64,000 nt of DNA, taken from contig BDDD01002358.1 of the NCBI GenBank assembly GCA_001972305.1, positions 102,473-166,472 of the forward strand. The letters are read 5' to 3'. Positions 48,136 through 59,853 of this stretch are shown here, in pieces. The translations under genes and the position numbers were made by a program. Positions within the stretch are counted from its first letter, which is position 1. Every line of letters begins with the position of its first letter. The notes under the pieces were generated by a model, which saw nothing but the letters and a program-made list of their open reading frames with translations, was not told the origin of the DNA and did not search any database. This DNA is from Cephalotus follicularis (Eukaryota > Streptophyta > Magnoliopsida > Oxalidales > Cephalotaceae).

Positions 48136-50251
48136 TGTAAGAGTCCTAAATATTATTAAATATTATTATTGGGCTTTGTAATAATTTATCCAGCTTTTGG
48201 GTTGGGCTCGAATTTTATGATGTATTTATTTGGGCCTTAATGGAATATAATTTGTGAACTTGGGCTAAAGAGAATATGTTTTTCTCCTTGGGCTTGATTT
48301 AATGTAGTAATTGGCTTATTGGGCCTTAATGTGGAAAGTTTATTTTGGCCCAAGAGGGTGAAGGCTGGCCCAAGCCCAGTAGAGGCCTACACCCGTAATA
48401 ATTCTCTCAAGAATTCTGGATGCTTCTATTGTTTTTAATAAAAGGAGAATGAGGCTCGTGAGACACACTTTGGCCATTTCTTGCGCACCATTTATCTAGA
48501 GAATTTGGGAGAATGAGAGAGTGGGAAGAAGGAGACAAAGTTGGTGCTGTCCATGGAGCCCCCATTCCATGGGAGAAGGATTGTGCAAGGAAGAAGGAGA
48601 ATTGGCAAAGCTAAAGTGTAGCAGTCCTCAACCAAAGGAAGTCCAGAATTATCTCCGTTTTCAACCTTTACCCCATGTAGGTTGCTCCATGTTCGAGTGC
48701 ATACCAGCATGTTTGTCGTGTGTATTGTGTTGTTGCTTTGTTGTTTGTGTGTTGTGTGTTTGCATTAATGTTATTTGTTTGGCAAAGTAGAATAAGTGTA
48801 ATTGAAACCTGGATGTCGTGGAAGACACGTGGGGCGCGTCCTGGAGCGTGGAACCGTTTAGCAAAAAGGCTGTGAATCCCTATTACACAAACAATGTCTA
48901 TGCGCACAAAGACGCTGGTTACAGAGACGCCATGAGAGGAAACCAAGCTCCCCCGGCTGTGCATCCAAGCCGAGGCGCTACTGGTAAGAGCCATGGTACA
49001 GTGCTGTGTGCAGTGCTGAGGCGTCAAGGCATTGCACACCTGAGCTCTTCCTTAGTAAGTTTCCAAGGGCGTGCTTTGAGGAATGCAACTTCTTTGCCTG
49101 GTGCTCCTCTCGAGCATGTAATGGTGATAAACGTGCTTGTGTCGTGCAAGTGCTGGTGTGAAGACTGCATGCGCCGAGAAGAGAAGGGAATTGGATATGT
49201 GAATGGAGTCATTTCCTTGGCTAGCCTACTTAAAGAAATTGTCGGCCTGCATGCTCCATGCATGCGTGCTGAGCGCCAAGCAGCGATGTGGGCTTGAACA
49301 TGGGAAGCCATTGTATACTCTTTTATGCCTTGGTCAGGCTTAATGAATAGGATATAAATGTTAAAGGAAAGAAAGGATAATAGGAAAGGAAATGATTATG
49401 TTAAATGGAATGGACATAGGAAAGGAAACATAAATGATGTCCCAGGCAGGTGAGCCCAACTGAGGAGAATTCCGCCGGGCAGGTGAACCCAAGGGGTGAA
49501 TACCGCGAGGCAGGTGATCCTCGGGCGAATCCGCCTAATGGTGAACCTAAAGGTGAATTCCACCAGAGCTGGTGATCCAAAGGGTGAAGCGCCAGAGCAG
49601 GTGAGCAAAGGGCGAATTTCGCTTGACAGGTGAACCTGGAGGAGAATTTCGCAGGCAGGTGAGCCTAAAGGTGAACCTTACACACTAACCAGACCATAGG
49701 ATGACCGGACTAGACTCCTCTGTAAAGTGATTGATGTGTATGATTTGAGTAGAGTAGTTCAAGGACAAAGTATGATGATGTTATGTTATGGATTGTGGTC
49801 TGCCTTCATGATGTGCATGTATTATTATTATTTCTCCTCTGCTTTTATTGGTTGTTCCTCTTGTATGTGCCCGTATATGTGGTAACCTACACAACCCCCA
49901 GGGTTGCTAACCATTCTTTTGAATGGGCCAGGTACAGGAACAAGTAGTGTTGGCACATCGCAGCAGCGTCAAGGATAAGGAGCGAAGTAAGATCCTCCTC
50001 CTCGGCAGTACGCTTTATGGTTGGATTCTCGAAGAATAAATTATGTATTTATTTTTATTATCTGCTGGTTTATAGCAGTGTATTTTATATGTTTCGAACT
50101 GGGTTTGTATATCCACACATTAAATAAAGAATTATGTTTATGATTTATTTAAGTGTAAATTTTTTTCATGGTTAATTATTATGATGATGATAATTGTACG
50201 GATTGCCACGTGTCAAGTCGTGGGGCCCAACCCACGGTTCTGGGAGTGACA
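48136..50251 (+). repeat. F, LTR 1
   Basis: 2116 bp, TGTAAGAGTCC ... GGGAGTGACA. Contains the GCAGGTGA tandem repeat at 49440-49680. Shorter than LTR 2 through indels. No TCGA palindromes. Confidence 0.9.
49440..49680. repeat. ~30-40-bp tandem repeat GCAGGTGANCCNAAGGGTGAAT
   Basis: Seven or eight imperfect units of GGCAGGTGAACCCAAGGGTG with intervening AATTCCGC. The counterpart in LTR 2 is 57515-57750. Confidence 0.82.
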
Positions 50252-50257
50252 AGTTTT

Positions 50258-50269
50258 TGGTATCAGAGC
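50258..50269 (+). other. Primer-binding site of F
   Basis: TGGTATCAGAGC, six bases after LTR 1; the initiator-methionine tRNA type. Confidence 0.85.
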
Positions 50270-50361
50270 CGTACTATTCTGGATATGCCGGGATAGGACC
50301 CTTGGCAAGTGGAATTAAGATATACGTGTGGATATTGACCCATTCTTTTATGTGAATCAGA

Positions 50362-51690
50362 ATGGAAGGAAGACGAAGTAGAAGCGTACGAGGAGAGAGG
50401 TCCGGGCCGTCGACTAGGCGTAACCGTTCGAATAGAGGTGCCGAAGAACAAGGAGAAGTTAATGCACCTCAGGAAGTAGAACCTGCTGCTCCTGCTAGAG
50501 AGAAACGAAGACGATTTATGAGGAGAATGCGCCCCATGATAAGTCTAATGCATGAATTTCTGCAAAGGCAACCAGATGAAGATGAACAACCACCTGCTAC
50601 TGTACCAGCTAGACGTGGAGCAGATGCTTCTGAATAGACATCAGCTGCTCGACCAGCCAGGGGGGCTGTAGCTGCAAGGAGATCAGTTGACCAACGTTTG
50701 CGATGAGAGAACCCGTTGATTGGATTCTTGAAGTTAAATCCTCCACCCTTCACAGGAGATCCTGATGGTATATCGGCTGAGAGATGGCTAATGCAAATGG
50801 ACAAGATTTTTCGAGTTATGGATTGCTCTGACTCTCAGAAGGTTGTGTTTGCAACGTACATGTTACAAGGCAAAGCTGAACACTGGTGGAAGATGATTGA
50901 ATCCCAGTGGGAGATATTGGGAATGACATATTCTTGGGATACTTTTAAGGCAGAATTCAATGATAGATTCTATCCCGAGGTGGAGATCGATAAGAGAGAA
51001 GCTGAATTTCTAGGCTTGACACAGGGAGGTATGACTGTGGTCCAGTATGAGGCCAAGTTCATCGAGTTATCGAGGATAGCTCCCTATATGGTAAATACTG
51101 AGTCAAGGAAATCAAATAAGTTCCTTGGAGGACTTCGACCTGATATTCAAGAGAAGTTAGTGTTCCTGCATCTACGATCCTTCTTTGAGCTGTCAAATAG
51201 GGCACGCAAGTTGAAGCCTTGGCTCAGCGTTTTCAGAACTTGGAAATCCAAACAGGCCAACAGAGACCTGCCTCTTCTGGTGAACAATCGGGAAAAAGTT
51301 CTGGAAGTAGTTATAAGTCCCGCAAGTCCGGTTATCACAGCAGTCCAAGGCAAGGAGAATCTCCCCACAGTGTTGGCAGCCCAGCAGGACCTTCGAGGTT
51401 GGGAAGGCAATCTCGTGGTTCTCGGCAAAGAAGACCCGGTCGTGACGCACGACTAACACGCCAGCGGAGGATAGCTTCGCAAGGGGGTTCTTCTAAACCT
51501 GCCAATGATGAACAGGAGTCTGTTGAACCCTGTGTGCATTGTGGACGTACCGATCATGCTTCTGAGGATTGCCGGTGGAAAGATGGTAAGTGTTGGACTT
51601 GTGGAGCTCCAGATCATATATCTACCCAATGTCCACAGAACCAGTACAGCACAGAAGGTCAAACGGTACAAGGTTCAAACCGATCACAGT
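50362..51690 (+). pseudogene. F gag fossil
   Basis: Starts MEGRRSRSVRGERSGPSTRR, arginine-rich. Gag core 50716-51180: LNPPPFTGDPDGISAERWLM, QGKAEHWWKMIESQWE, FYPEVEIDKREAEFLGL. A glycine/serine-rich linker follows, then two knuckles near 51525-51635 (CVHCGRTDHASEDC; CWTCGAPDHISTQCP). Few breaks. Confidence 0.87.
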
Positions 51691-51749
51691 GAAGTTCCCA
51701 GCAAGGCAGCCCTAGAACCGCTTCACAATGAGACCATGGCGGACAGCCG

Positions 51750-52255
51750 ATGGGATCCGCACCTACAGTACAAGGAAGAGTTAATGCTGTGGATCAGCGA
51801 GCTGCAGCTGGATCACCCTCAGTGATTGGAGGTATGGTTAATGTATCTCAGCTTTTGGCACGGACTTTGATTGATCCAGGCTCGTCCCATTCATATGTTG
51901 CTCCTAATTTTATAAGTCGTATGAATGTGGAGCCCGAGCCTTTACCGTTTATGATGGAGGTCAGCACACCGGTAGGAGAGCCGGTTACCTCCCGGTGGGT
52001 GTGTAGATCTTGTGCCATCGAGATTTGTGGACATGTTCTTCCGGCAGACCTTATAGTACTGCCGATGGGCGAACTTGATATGATTCTCGGTATGGATTGG
52101 CTGTCAGAACATTATGCATATGTGGACTGTAATAGGAATGTTGTAACCTTCCATCTGCCACGACAGTCTCCATTCCTGTTTATTGGGACGTTAGAGCATC
52201 AACCAGTTTTCCTGATATCTGCTTTTCAGGCTGACAGACTCTTGAGATAGGGTTG
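51750..52255 (+). pseudogene. F protease fossil
   Basis: GRVNAVDQRAAAGSPSVIGG, ARTLIDPGSSHSYVAPNFIS (retropepsin site DPGSSHS) and LPMGELDMILGMDWLSEHYA. An uninterrupted segment of about 165 codons. Confidence 0.87.
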
Positions 52256-52304
52256 TATTGCTTACCTGGCGCATGTTACAGATGACAGTAAATGGACACC
52301 GAAG

Positions 52305-53872
52305 TTGGAGGATGTTCCTGTGGTTTGTGAATACCCGGATGTGTTTCCGGAAGAGCTGACATCCTTACCTCCTGAGAGATATGTGGAGTTTTCTATAGAT
52401 CTTCTACCGGGAACAGCTCCAGTATCGACAGCTCCTTACCAGATGGACCCTCCTGAGTTAAAGGAGTTGAAAGTGCAATTACAAAAGTTGCTGGATAAAT
52501 GTTTCATCAGACCCAGTGTATCCCCGTGGGGAGCACCGGTCTTGTTCGTGAAGAAGAAGGATGGATCCCTGAGAATGTGTATCGATTACCGGCAGCTGAA
52601 CAAGTGACAGTCAAGAACAAGTATCCACTACCGCACATCGATGATATGTTTGATCAGCTAAAGGGATCTTCAATGTTCTCTAAGTTGGATATGAGATCAG
52701 GATATCACCAGCTCAGAGTTAGAGCGGAGGATATTCCCAAGACTGCTTTCAGATCACGATATGGACACTACGAATTCGTAGTAATGTCTTTCGGGGTGAC
52801 CAACGCCCCTGCAACATTTATGAGTTTAATGAACAAGGTATTCTGTCCATATCTTCATCATTTTATAGTGGTGTTTATCGATGACATCTTGATATATTCG
52901 AAGTCCATGGAAGAACATGGTGAACACCTGTACTTGGCATTACAGACTCTCAGAGACCACCAGTTGTATGCCAAGTTTAGCAAGTGTGAATTCTGGTTGT
53001 CAGAGGTAACATTCCTTGGTCATGTTATATCCAGCGCAGGATTGTTAGTAGATCCTACAAAGATCGAAGAAGTGAAGAGCTTGAAGCGACCAACGAATGT
53101 GACGGAAGTCCGGAGCTTTCTCGTCTTGGCAGGATACTACCACCGTTTTGTGGAAGGATTTTCAAAAATAGCTACCCCTCTAACCCAATCGACGTTGAAA
53201 AATGTGGCTTTTGTTTGGGATGATGCTTGTGAACAGAGTTTCCAAGAGTTAAAGCATCGCCTGACTACTATGCCAGTCCTAGCCTTACCAGAGGGCAACG
53301 AAGGATTTGTAGTATACAACGACACATTAAGCAGTGGCCTGGGATGTGTCCTTATGAAAAATGGAAGAGTGATCTCTTACGCCTCAAGGAAGTTAAAGCC
53401 CCATGAAGAGAACTATACTACTCATGATCTTGAGTTATCTGCGATAGTGTTCACTTTGCGTAAATGGAGGCATTATCTATATGGTACAAAGTTCGAGGTG
53501 TACACCGATCACAAGAGCCTAAAGTACTTATTCTCACAAAAGGACCTGAATATGAGACAACGAAGATGGATGGAGTTGCTCAATGACTATAACTGTGAAA
53601 TACAGTACCATCCAGGCAAAGCTAATGTTGTTGCAGACGCCCTCAGTCGTCGATTAGCTTGCCTAACCATTGCTCATATTCAGACACGTGCATGGCTAAT
53701 AGACCGAATACGTGAAGCTCAGAGCAATGATGGAGATTTGCTTAAGACAGCATTGAGCGAAGATGGAGGTTTGAAACTGGATTTCTCTGTACAAGGTGAT
53801 GGATTAATCCGATATCAGGGCAGAATATGTGTTCCTAACAACAAAGAGATGAAGGATGAACTGTTGTCATAA
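52305..53872 (+). pseudogene. F reverse transcriptase and RNase H fossil
   Basis: [62 protein letters not shown], catalytic [11 protein letters not shown] near 52870-52900, and thumb/connection [16 protein letters not shown]. RNase [62 protein letters not shown] long continuous stretch (over 1.3 kb) shows little decay. Confidence 0.9.
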
Positions 53873-54872
53873 GCACATCGCTCCAGTTTCTCCGTACATC
53901 TGGGGAGTACCAAGATGTACCGGGACCTAAAGCTGGACTATTGGTGGAATAACATGAAGAGAGAGATAGCAGAGTATGTTGCTACCTGTTAGACATGCCA
54001 ACAAGTTAAAGCAGAACACCAAAGACCAGCAGGATTGTTGCAGCCGTTGCCAGTGGCACAGTGGAAATGGAAACACATAACGATGGATTTTGTGACAGGA
54101 CTGCCTGGAACGAGGAATGAGCGTGATGCTATATGGGTAATCGTCGATCGCTTTACTAAATATGCACATTTTCTCGCGATCAAGACAAACTTTTCACTCA
54201 CACAGCTAGCAAATATGTATATTGCTGAAATTGTAAGGCTCCATGGAGTACCACTCAACGTGGTGTCTGATAGAGACCCTCGTTTTACGTCGTGGTTTTG
54301 GAGAAAACTGCAAGAAGCTTTTGGTACTCAATTGAACTTTAGCATAACTTTTCATCTCCAGACTGATGGACAGTCTGAGAGGACCATTCAGACTCTGGAA
54401 GACATGCTACGAGCATGTGTTTTGGATTGGGGAGGTAGTTGGGAAGACCATCTACCGTTAGTAGAGTTCTCGTACAACAACAGTTTTCACGGTAGTATTG
54501 GTATGGCACCATTCGAGGTTCTTTATGGAAGAAAATGTAGAACCCCGATCTGTTGGTTCGAAGTGGGTGAACAGAGTCTTGTGGGACCCAAGCTTGTGCA
54601 AGACACAATTGAGAAGGCAAAGGTTATCCAGGAAAGACTTGGTACAGCACAAAGTCGACAAAAAAGCTATGCTGACCACCACAGGCGAGAGTTGGAGTTC
54701 GCTATGGGCGATCATGTATTCCTTAAAGTCTCTCCGACTAAAGGAATTATGAGGTTCGGAAAGAAAGGAAAGTTGACCCCTCGGTTTATAGGACCTTTTG
54801 AGATCCTTGAGAGAGTGGGCGCTGTTGCTTATCGACTTGCCTTACCACCCAGCCTGGTGGATGTGCACAATG
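53873..54872 (+). pseudogene. F integrase fossil
   Basis: HHCC region near 53875-54010; core: [80 protein letters not shown]. The GPY/F-type segment ([20 protein letters not shown]) reaches 54872, where solo LTR H begins. Few breaks. Confidence 0.9.
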
Positions 54873-55465
54873 TGTAATGACCCAAATTTCCATGTAAGAT
54901 ATTAAATATGATTTCTATTGTGTATATTGGCAGATAGTTTAAGGGACCCGTAGTATGACCCTACACTCGGGGAGTACGGGGGTAAGAGTTACACTTAAAG
55001 CGCCGACAGTTACACTTAAAGCGCCGACGCTTTAGGTAAGAGTCGATCGCCTAATTTTGAACGTCGACGCGTTGAAATTATATGTGTCAGCTGACTTAAA
55101 GCGTCGACGCTTTGTGATAAAGCGTCAGCGCTTTAGTCGGGATAGAGCGAAGGCTATGCGATGATATTCGCATTATGTTTTGTTATGTAATAAGAATAAT
55201 GTTTTTCCGCTGTAATAAGTGTTTATGTACAATAGTGATCCTGTGTAATGTAGACCTATAATATGGTTATGACATCTTTTTATAAGATGACTATGTGTAA
55301 AGATGAATTGAAGATTATGTACGATTTTACAAAGACGTGAATTTATGATGTTATGTACTTTTAGAAAAGAGTACCTAAGAAGGTAACGTTTCACACCCAA
55401 CGTAGCGCAACCGATTTTCGGAGTTCGCTTTGAGCTTAAAGTGGACTCGGGTCGGGGTCGCTACA
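54873..55465. mobile_element. H: 593-bp solo LTR nested in F
   Basis: TGTAATGACCC ... GGGTCGCTACA, flanked by CAATG (54868-54872) and TAATG (55466-55470), 4 of 5. It splits F between integrase and chromodomain. Contains six GCGTCGACGC-type motifs (54998-55135). A likely Ty3/gypsy LTR; the family is unassigned. Confidence 0.8.
54998..55135. repeat. Cluster of GCGTCGACGC palindromes in H
   Basis: About six copies around AAAGCGTCGACGCTTT within 140 bp, e.g. near 55096-55111 (AAAGCGTCGACGCTTT). The consensus is almost the same as that of C, although the rest of H does not resemble C. Confidence 0.82.
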
Positions 55466-55725
55466 TAATGTGTTTCACGTTTCAATGCTGCGGAAGTACC
55501 ATCACGACCCTTCTCATGTTTTACGATGGGAGCCACTGGAGTTGAGAACGGATTTGAGTTTTGAATAGATACCTATCCATATTCTCGACCGACGGATCAA
55601 GCAGTTAAGGAATAAAACCATTCCGTCAGTGAAGGTATTATGGCAATATCATGGAGTGGAAGAAGCTACCTGGGAAAGAGAAGATGATATGCAGGCTAAA
55701 TAGCCCCAGTTATTTTCATCCTAGG
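55466..55725 (+). pseudogene. F chromodomain fossil
   Basis: Continues F after H: PIHILDRRIKQLRNKTIPSV, KVLWQYHGVEEATWEREDDM. The end of the polyprotein lies near 55722, followed by the polypurine tract AAGGAGGGGAGGA at 55749-55761. Confidence 0.83.
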
Positions 55726-56147
55726 AAATCTCGGGATGAGATTTCTATAAGGAGGGGAGGATGTAAGAGCCCTAAATATTATTAAATATTATTATTGGGC
55801 TTTGTAATATTTTTCCCACCTTTTGGGCTAAAGAGAATATGTTTTTCTCCTTGGGCTAGATTTAATGTAGTAATTGGTTTATTGGGCCTTAATGTGGAAA
55901 GTTTATTTTGTCCCAAGAAGGTGAAGGCTGGCCCAAGCCCAGCAGAGGCTTGCACCCGTAAGAATTCTCTTAAGAATTCTGGATGCTTCTATTGCTTTTA
56001 ATAAAAGGAGAATGAGGCCCATGAGACACACTTTGGCCATTTCTTGCATACCATTTATCTAGAGAATTCGGGAGAATGAGAGAGTGGGAAGAAGGAGACA
56101 AAGTGGGTGCTGTCCATGGAGACCCCATGTCCCCCGCACTCCGATGG

Positions 56148-56155
56148 TATAAATA
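56148..56155 (+). promoter_or_regulatory. TATA box of the F LTR
   Basis: GGTATAAATACCC, about 390 bp into LTR 2; a dyad around TATAAATA. Likely core promoter of the element. Confidence 0.55.
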
Positions 56156-56559
56156 CCCATTCCCTGGGAGAAGGATTGTGCAAGGAAGAAGTAGAATTGG
56201 CAAAGCTAAAGTGTAGCAGTCCTCAATCAAAGGAAGTCCAGAATTATCTCCGTTTCAACCTTTACCCCAGGTAGGTTGCTCCATGTCCGAGTGCCCACCA
56301 GCATGTTTGTCGTGTGTATTGTGTTGTTGCTTTGTTGTTTGTGTGTTGTGTGTTTGCATTATTGTTATTTGTTTGGCAAAGTAGAATAAGTGTAATTGGT
56401 CCTTAGAAGCCGTGGAAGACATGTGGGGCGCGTCCTGGAGCGTGGAACTGTTTAGCAAAAAGGTTGTGCATCCCTAATGCACAAATAGTGTATATGCGCA
56501 CAAAGACGCTGGTCGCAGAGATGCCATGAGAGGAAACCAAGCTCCCCCGGTTGTGCATC

Positions 56560-57045
56560 CAAGCGTCACTACTCGCCGAGCTCCTCGCTGGAAAATGCCG
56601 AGTAGCTCCCCATTTCCGGTGTACTCTATGCATGTCTTCAAATATGCTGGATAATGCCTGCGCATCCATGCCAGGCCTGCGCCGAGCTTCTCTACTAGTG
56701 CCTGGGCTACCGGGAAATCAAGTATAAGCCAGGACAGTATGCCGGAGGTCAAGGCCGAGCTCCCCATGCCAAGGCCCGAGCTCCCCTCCAGTGTATGCCC
56801 GAGCTGCCACCATGCCCGAGTTGCCACCATGCTCGAGCTACCATGCTTGAGCTACCACCATGCTGAGCTAACTTGGTGCCCATATCTCGTATCCGAGGAG
56901 CCATTGCTGCGGTGCCGAGCTCACTGATGCAGGCGTCATCCTCGGCCATAGCTTTCCACTGGACCTTGCATGCGTCCTGTGCATGCCAGAGGTGCTGAGG
57001 AAATGTACCAGAGGTGCTGAGATGAGGCACTATACTGAGATGCCG
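56560..57045. repeat. GC-rich block of CCGAGCTNCCACCATG repeats in F LTR 2
   Basis: About 490 bp. Between 56745 and 56890 units of GCCGAGCTNCC, CCACCATGC and CCGAGCTRCC recur every 15-30 bp. The surrounding DNA carries further GCCGAGCT words. LTR 1 lacks the whole block. Confidence 0.65.
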
Positions 57046-58316
57046 ATGCGCTACTGGTAAGAGCCATGGTACAGTGTTGTGTGCAGTGTTGAGGCATCAA
57101 GGCATTGCACACTTGAGCTCTTCCTTAGTAAATGTCCAAGGGCGTGCTTTGAGGAATGCAACTTCTTTGCCTGATCCGCCTCTCGAGCATGTAATGGTGT
57201 CAAACATGCTTGTGTAGTGCAAGTGTTGGTGTGAAGACTGCATGCGCTGAGAAGAGAAGGGAATTGGATATGTGCATGCAGGCATTTCCTTGGCTAGCGT
57301 ACTTAAAGAAATTGGCGGCCTGCATGCACCATGAATTCGTGCTGAGCGCCAAGCAACGATGTGGGCTTGAACATGGGAAGGCATTGTATACTCTTTTATG
57401 CCTTGGTCAGGCTTAATGAATAGGATATAAATGTTAAAGGAAAGAAAGGAGAATAGGAAAGGAAATGATTATGTTAAATGGAATGGACATAGGAAAGGAA
57501 ACATAAATGATGTCCCAGGCAGGTGAGCCCAACTGGGGAGAATTACGCCGGGCAGGTGAACCCAAGGGGTGAATACCACGAGGTAGGTGATCCTTGGGCG
57601 AATCCGCCTAATGGTGAACCTAAAGGTGAATTCTGCCAGAGCTGGTGATAAAAAAGATGAAGCACCAGAGCAGGTGAGCAAAGGGCGAATTCCGCTCGGC
57701 AGGTGAACCTGGAGGACAATTATGCAGGCAGGTGAGCCTAAAGGTGAACCTTACATATTGACCAGACCATAGGATGACCGGACTAGACTCCTCTGTAAAG
57801 TGATTGATGTGTATGATTTGAGTAGAGTAGTCCGAGGACAAAGTATGATGATGTTATGTTATGGATTGTGGTCTGCCTTCATGATGTGCATGTATTATTA
57901 TTAATTCTCCTCTGCTTTTATTGGTTGTTCCTCTGGTATGTGCCCGTATATGTGGTAACCTACATAACCCCCAAGGTTGCTGACCCATTCTTTTGAATTG
58001 GCCAGGTACAGGAACAGGTAGTGGTGGCACATCGCAGGAGCATTAAGGATAAAGAGCGAAGCAAGATCCTCCTCCTCTGCAGTACGCTTTATGGTTGGAT
58101 TCTCGAAGAATAAATTATGTATTTATTTTTATTATCTGCTAGTTTATAGCAGTGTATTTTATATGTTTTGAACTGGGTCTGTATATCCACGCATTAAATA
58201 AAGAATTATGTTTATGATTTATTTAAGTTTAAATGGTTAATTATTATGATGATGATGATTGTAGGGATTGCCACGTGTCGAGTCATGGGGCCCAACCCAC
58301 GGTTCGAGGCATGACA

Positions 58317-58683
58317 TTCCAAGTCTATGGAGAAGCACGGGGAACATTTGCACTTGGCATTGTAGATTTTGAGAGATCACCAGTTTTATGCCAAGTTCAG
58401 CAAATGTGAGTTTTTGTTATCGGAGGTGGCTTTTCTGGGGCACGTTATCTCCAGTGCCGGTTTACCTATGGACCTAGCAAAGATTGAGGTTGTGAGGGAG
58501 GGGAGACTGCCGACAAACGTGGCAGAATTCTGTAGTTTCTTTGGCTTAGAGTGTTATTACAGCCATTTTGTTGAGGGATTCTCAGGGATAGCCACACCTT
58601 TGACATAATTGATGTAGAAAAAGACGACGTTTGTATGGGATGACAGTTGTGAATGGAGCTTCCAGGAGTTGAAACATCGCCTT
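58317..58683 (+). pseudogene. E RT/RNase H fossil, second part
   Basis: Resumes directly after the catalytic block at 48135: [47 protein letters not shown] and [17 protein letters not shown]. Ends at 58683, where the minus-strand LTR of G begins. Broken. Confidence 0.85.
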
Positions 58684-59253
58684 TGAAAGTCCTATATGGC
58701 AACTTTTAATTAATAAATTTGTTTGCGGAAAAGACAAATTAAACTATGAATATAAACAAGCACAAAAAAAAAACAATCAAACAATTACAAATAATAAAGA
58801 GAGAGGGTTAGAGAGAGTGCAAACACGATTTTATAGTGGTTCAGCCAAACTCTTGCCTACGTCCACTTTCCCAAGGTAGCACCTTGAGTTTCCACTAGAA
58901 TCCATTAGCACCCTTTGATTTTGGATTATGGGTGCAAATCAAAGAAAAACACCTTACAAGACTTAGGTTCACTCCCCGTGATAATCCTACTAAGGGTTCA
59001 CTCCCCTTGATTATCTTTCTAAGGGTTCACTCCCCTTTTACAATAAAAGTTTGTAATGATATTTTGTGTTGTTTACAATTAACCTCTCAAAGGTTGGATA
59101 TTGCTAAGTAAGGCCTACAAACAATAGCTCTCTAAGATAGGCCAAGTTCTGGTATTGATTTGAAAGGTGTAGGATTGCTCTTGAGTCGGTTGGAAGAAAA
59201 ATTGTGTATTGTCTAGTTATTTCTGTTATTCTTATAATGATACCTCACTCTTT

Positions 59254-59262
59254 CTTATATAG
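59254..59262 (-). promoter_or_regulatory. TATA box of the G LTR
   Basis: CTATATAAG on the minus strand, about 590 bp into the LTR, directly downstream (in element sense) of the palindrome cluster. This layout is the one described for Sirevirus LTRs. Confidence 0.6.
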
Positions 59263-59299
59263 AGATGGACCAACGGATCAATTTTTTAAGTTTAAGACC

Positions 59300-59700
59300 A
59301 AATCCAGTCGACTGGATTTTCCTGGCAGTCGGCTGGATAAGTTATTGTGCATTTATGATTATAGCTATTGGAGAAGGCAGTCGGCTGGATGAACTTGACA
59401 GTCGACTGGATGAACTTGGCAGTCGACTGTTTGCCTAAACAGTTGGCTGTTTCCCTGCTTTAGTCGGCTGTTGTGGGAAAAATGGATTTCCCAAAAGCTA
59501 CTGGTCTAAATGTGCATTTCTTGACAGTCAGCTGGAGATCCTTAAAAGTCGACTGTTTTGTCTTGGCAGTCGGCTGGATGGAGTGCAATTCCAGATTCTG
59601 GGATTCTTTGAAGTTCCAGTCGACTGTTCATCCCAGGCAGTCGGCTACTCAATCTCAACAGTCAGCTGTTCATCATGGGCAATCAGCTATTTGTGCCTGT
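59300..59700. repeat. Cluster of CCAGTCGACTGG palindromes in the G LTR
   Basis: About fourteen copies of CAGTCGACTG or variants with one arm changed (CAGTCGGCTG, CAGTCAGCTG) in 400 bp, spaced 15-45 bp. Four more occur at 61700-61820. Confidence 0.88.
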
Positions 59701-59853
59701 ATCAGCAACTTTAAACTTTGCAACACTTTCGACATACAATCAAGTGAGTAGATGAGTTTGTAAGACATCAAAACATGCATATAACTATTTCTTGTTTGTT
59801 AATCATTGAAATATAACTCTTTAACACATGTAAAGGGGTGACAAAAGCCAACA

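Larger units (their letters stand above)
48136..58316 (+). mobile_element. Element F: Tekay chromovirus nested in E
   Basis: LTRs 48136-50251 and 55762-58316 enclose gag, protease, RT, RNase H, integrase and chromodomain. Target duplication TTCCA at 48131-48135 and 58317-58321 is exact. It is the best preserved Tekay copy here, with fewer than ten breaks plus one nested solo LTR (H). By hand about 12 differences fall in a 240-bp stretch of the LTRs (roughly 5%), so it is younger than A. Confidence 0.92.
55762..58316 (+). repeat. F, LTR 2
   Basis: 2555 bp, TGTAAGAGCCC ... GAGGCATGACA. Contains TATAAATA at 56148-56155, a CCGAGCT/CCACCATG repeat block (56560-57045) with no counterpart in LTR 1, and the GCAGGTGA tandem repeat (57515-57750). 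Confidence 0.9.
43034..58683 (+). mobile_element. Element E: Tekay chromovirus, entered by F and G
   Basis: 5' LTR 43034-45418, primer site, gag, protease and RT up to 48135; the reading resumes in the same domain at 58317 after F and stops at 58683, where G enters. The remaining integrase, chromodomain and 3' LTR are not in the window. The element is broken many times (well over ten) and is the oldest layer of the right nest. Confidence 0.85.
58684..59853 (-). repeat. 3' LTR of G
   Basis: 1170 bp; in element orientation TGTTGGCTTTTGTCACCCC ... GGACTTTCA. The TATA box is at 59254-59262. The cluster of CCAGTCGACTGG dyads (59300-59700) lies just upstream of it, in U3. The R-U5 part has AACCACTATAAAATCGTG and a run of CCCAAGG/CTCCCC words. 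Confidence 0.8.

Noticed and set aside
48668-49311. Several 90-160 residue open frames as genes
   Set aside because: They are inside F LTR 1, overlap on opposite strands, and are not kept as frames in LTR 2.
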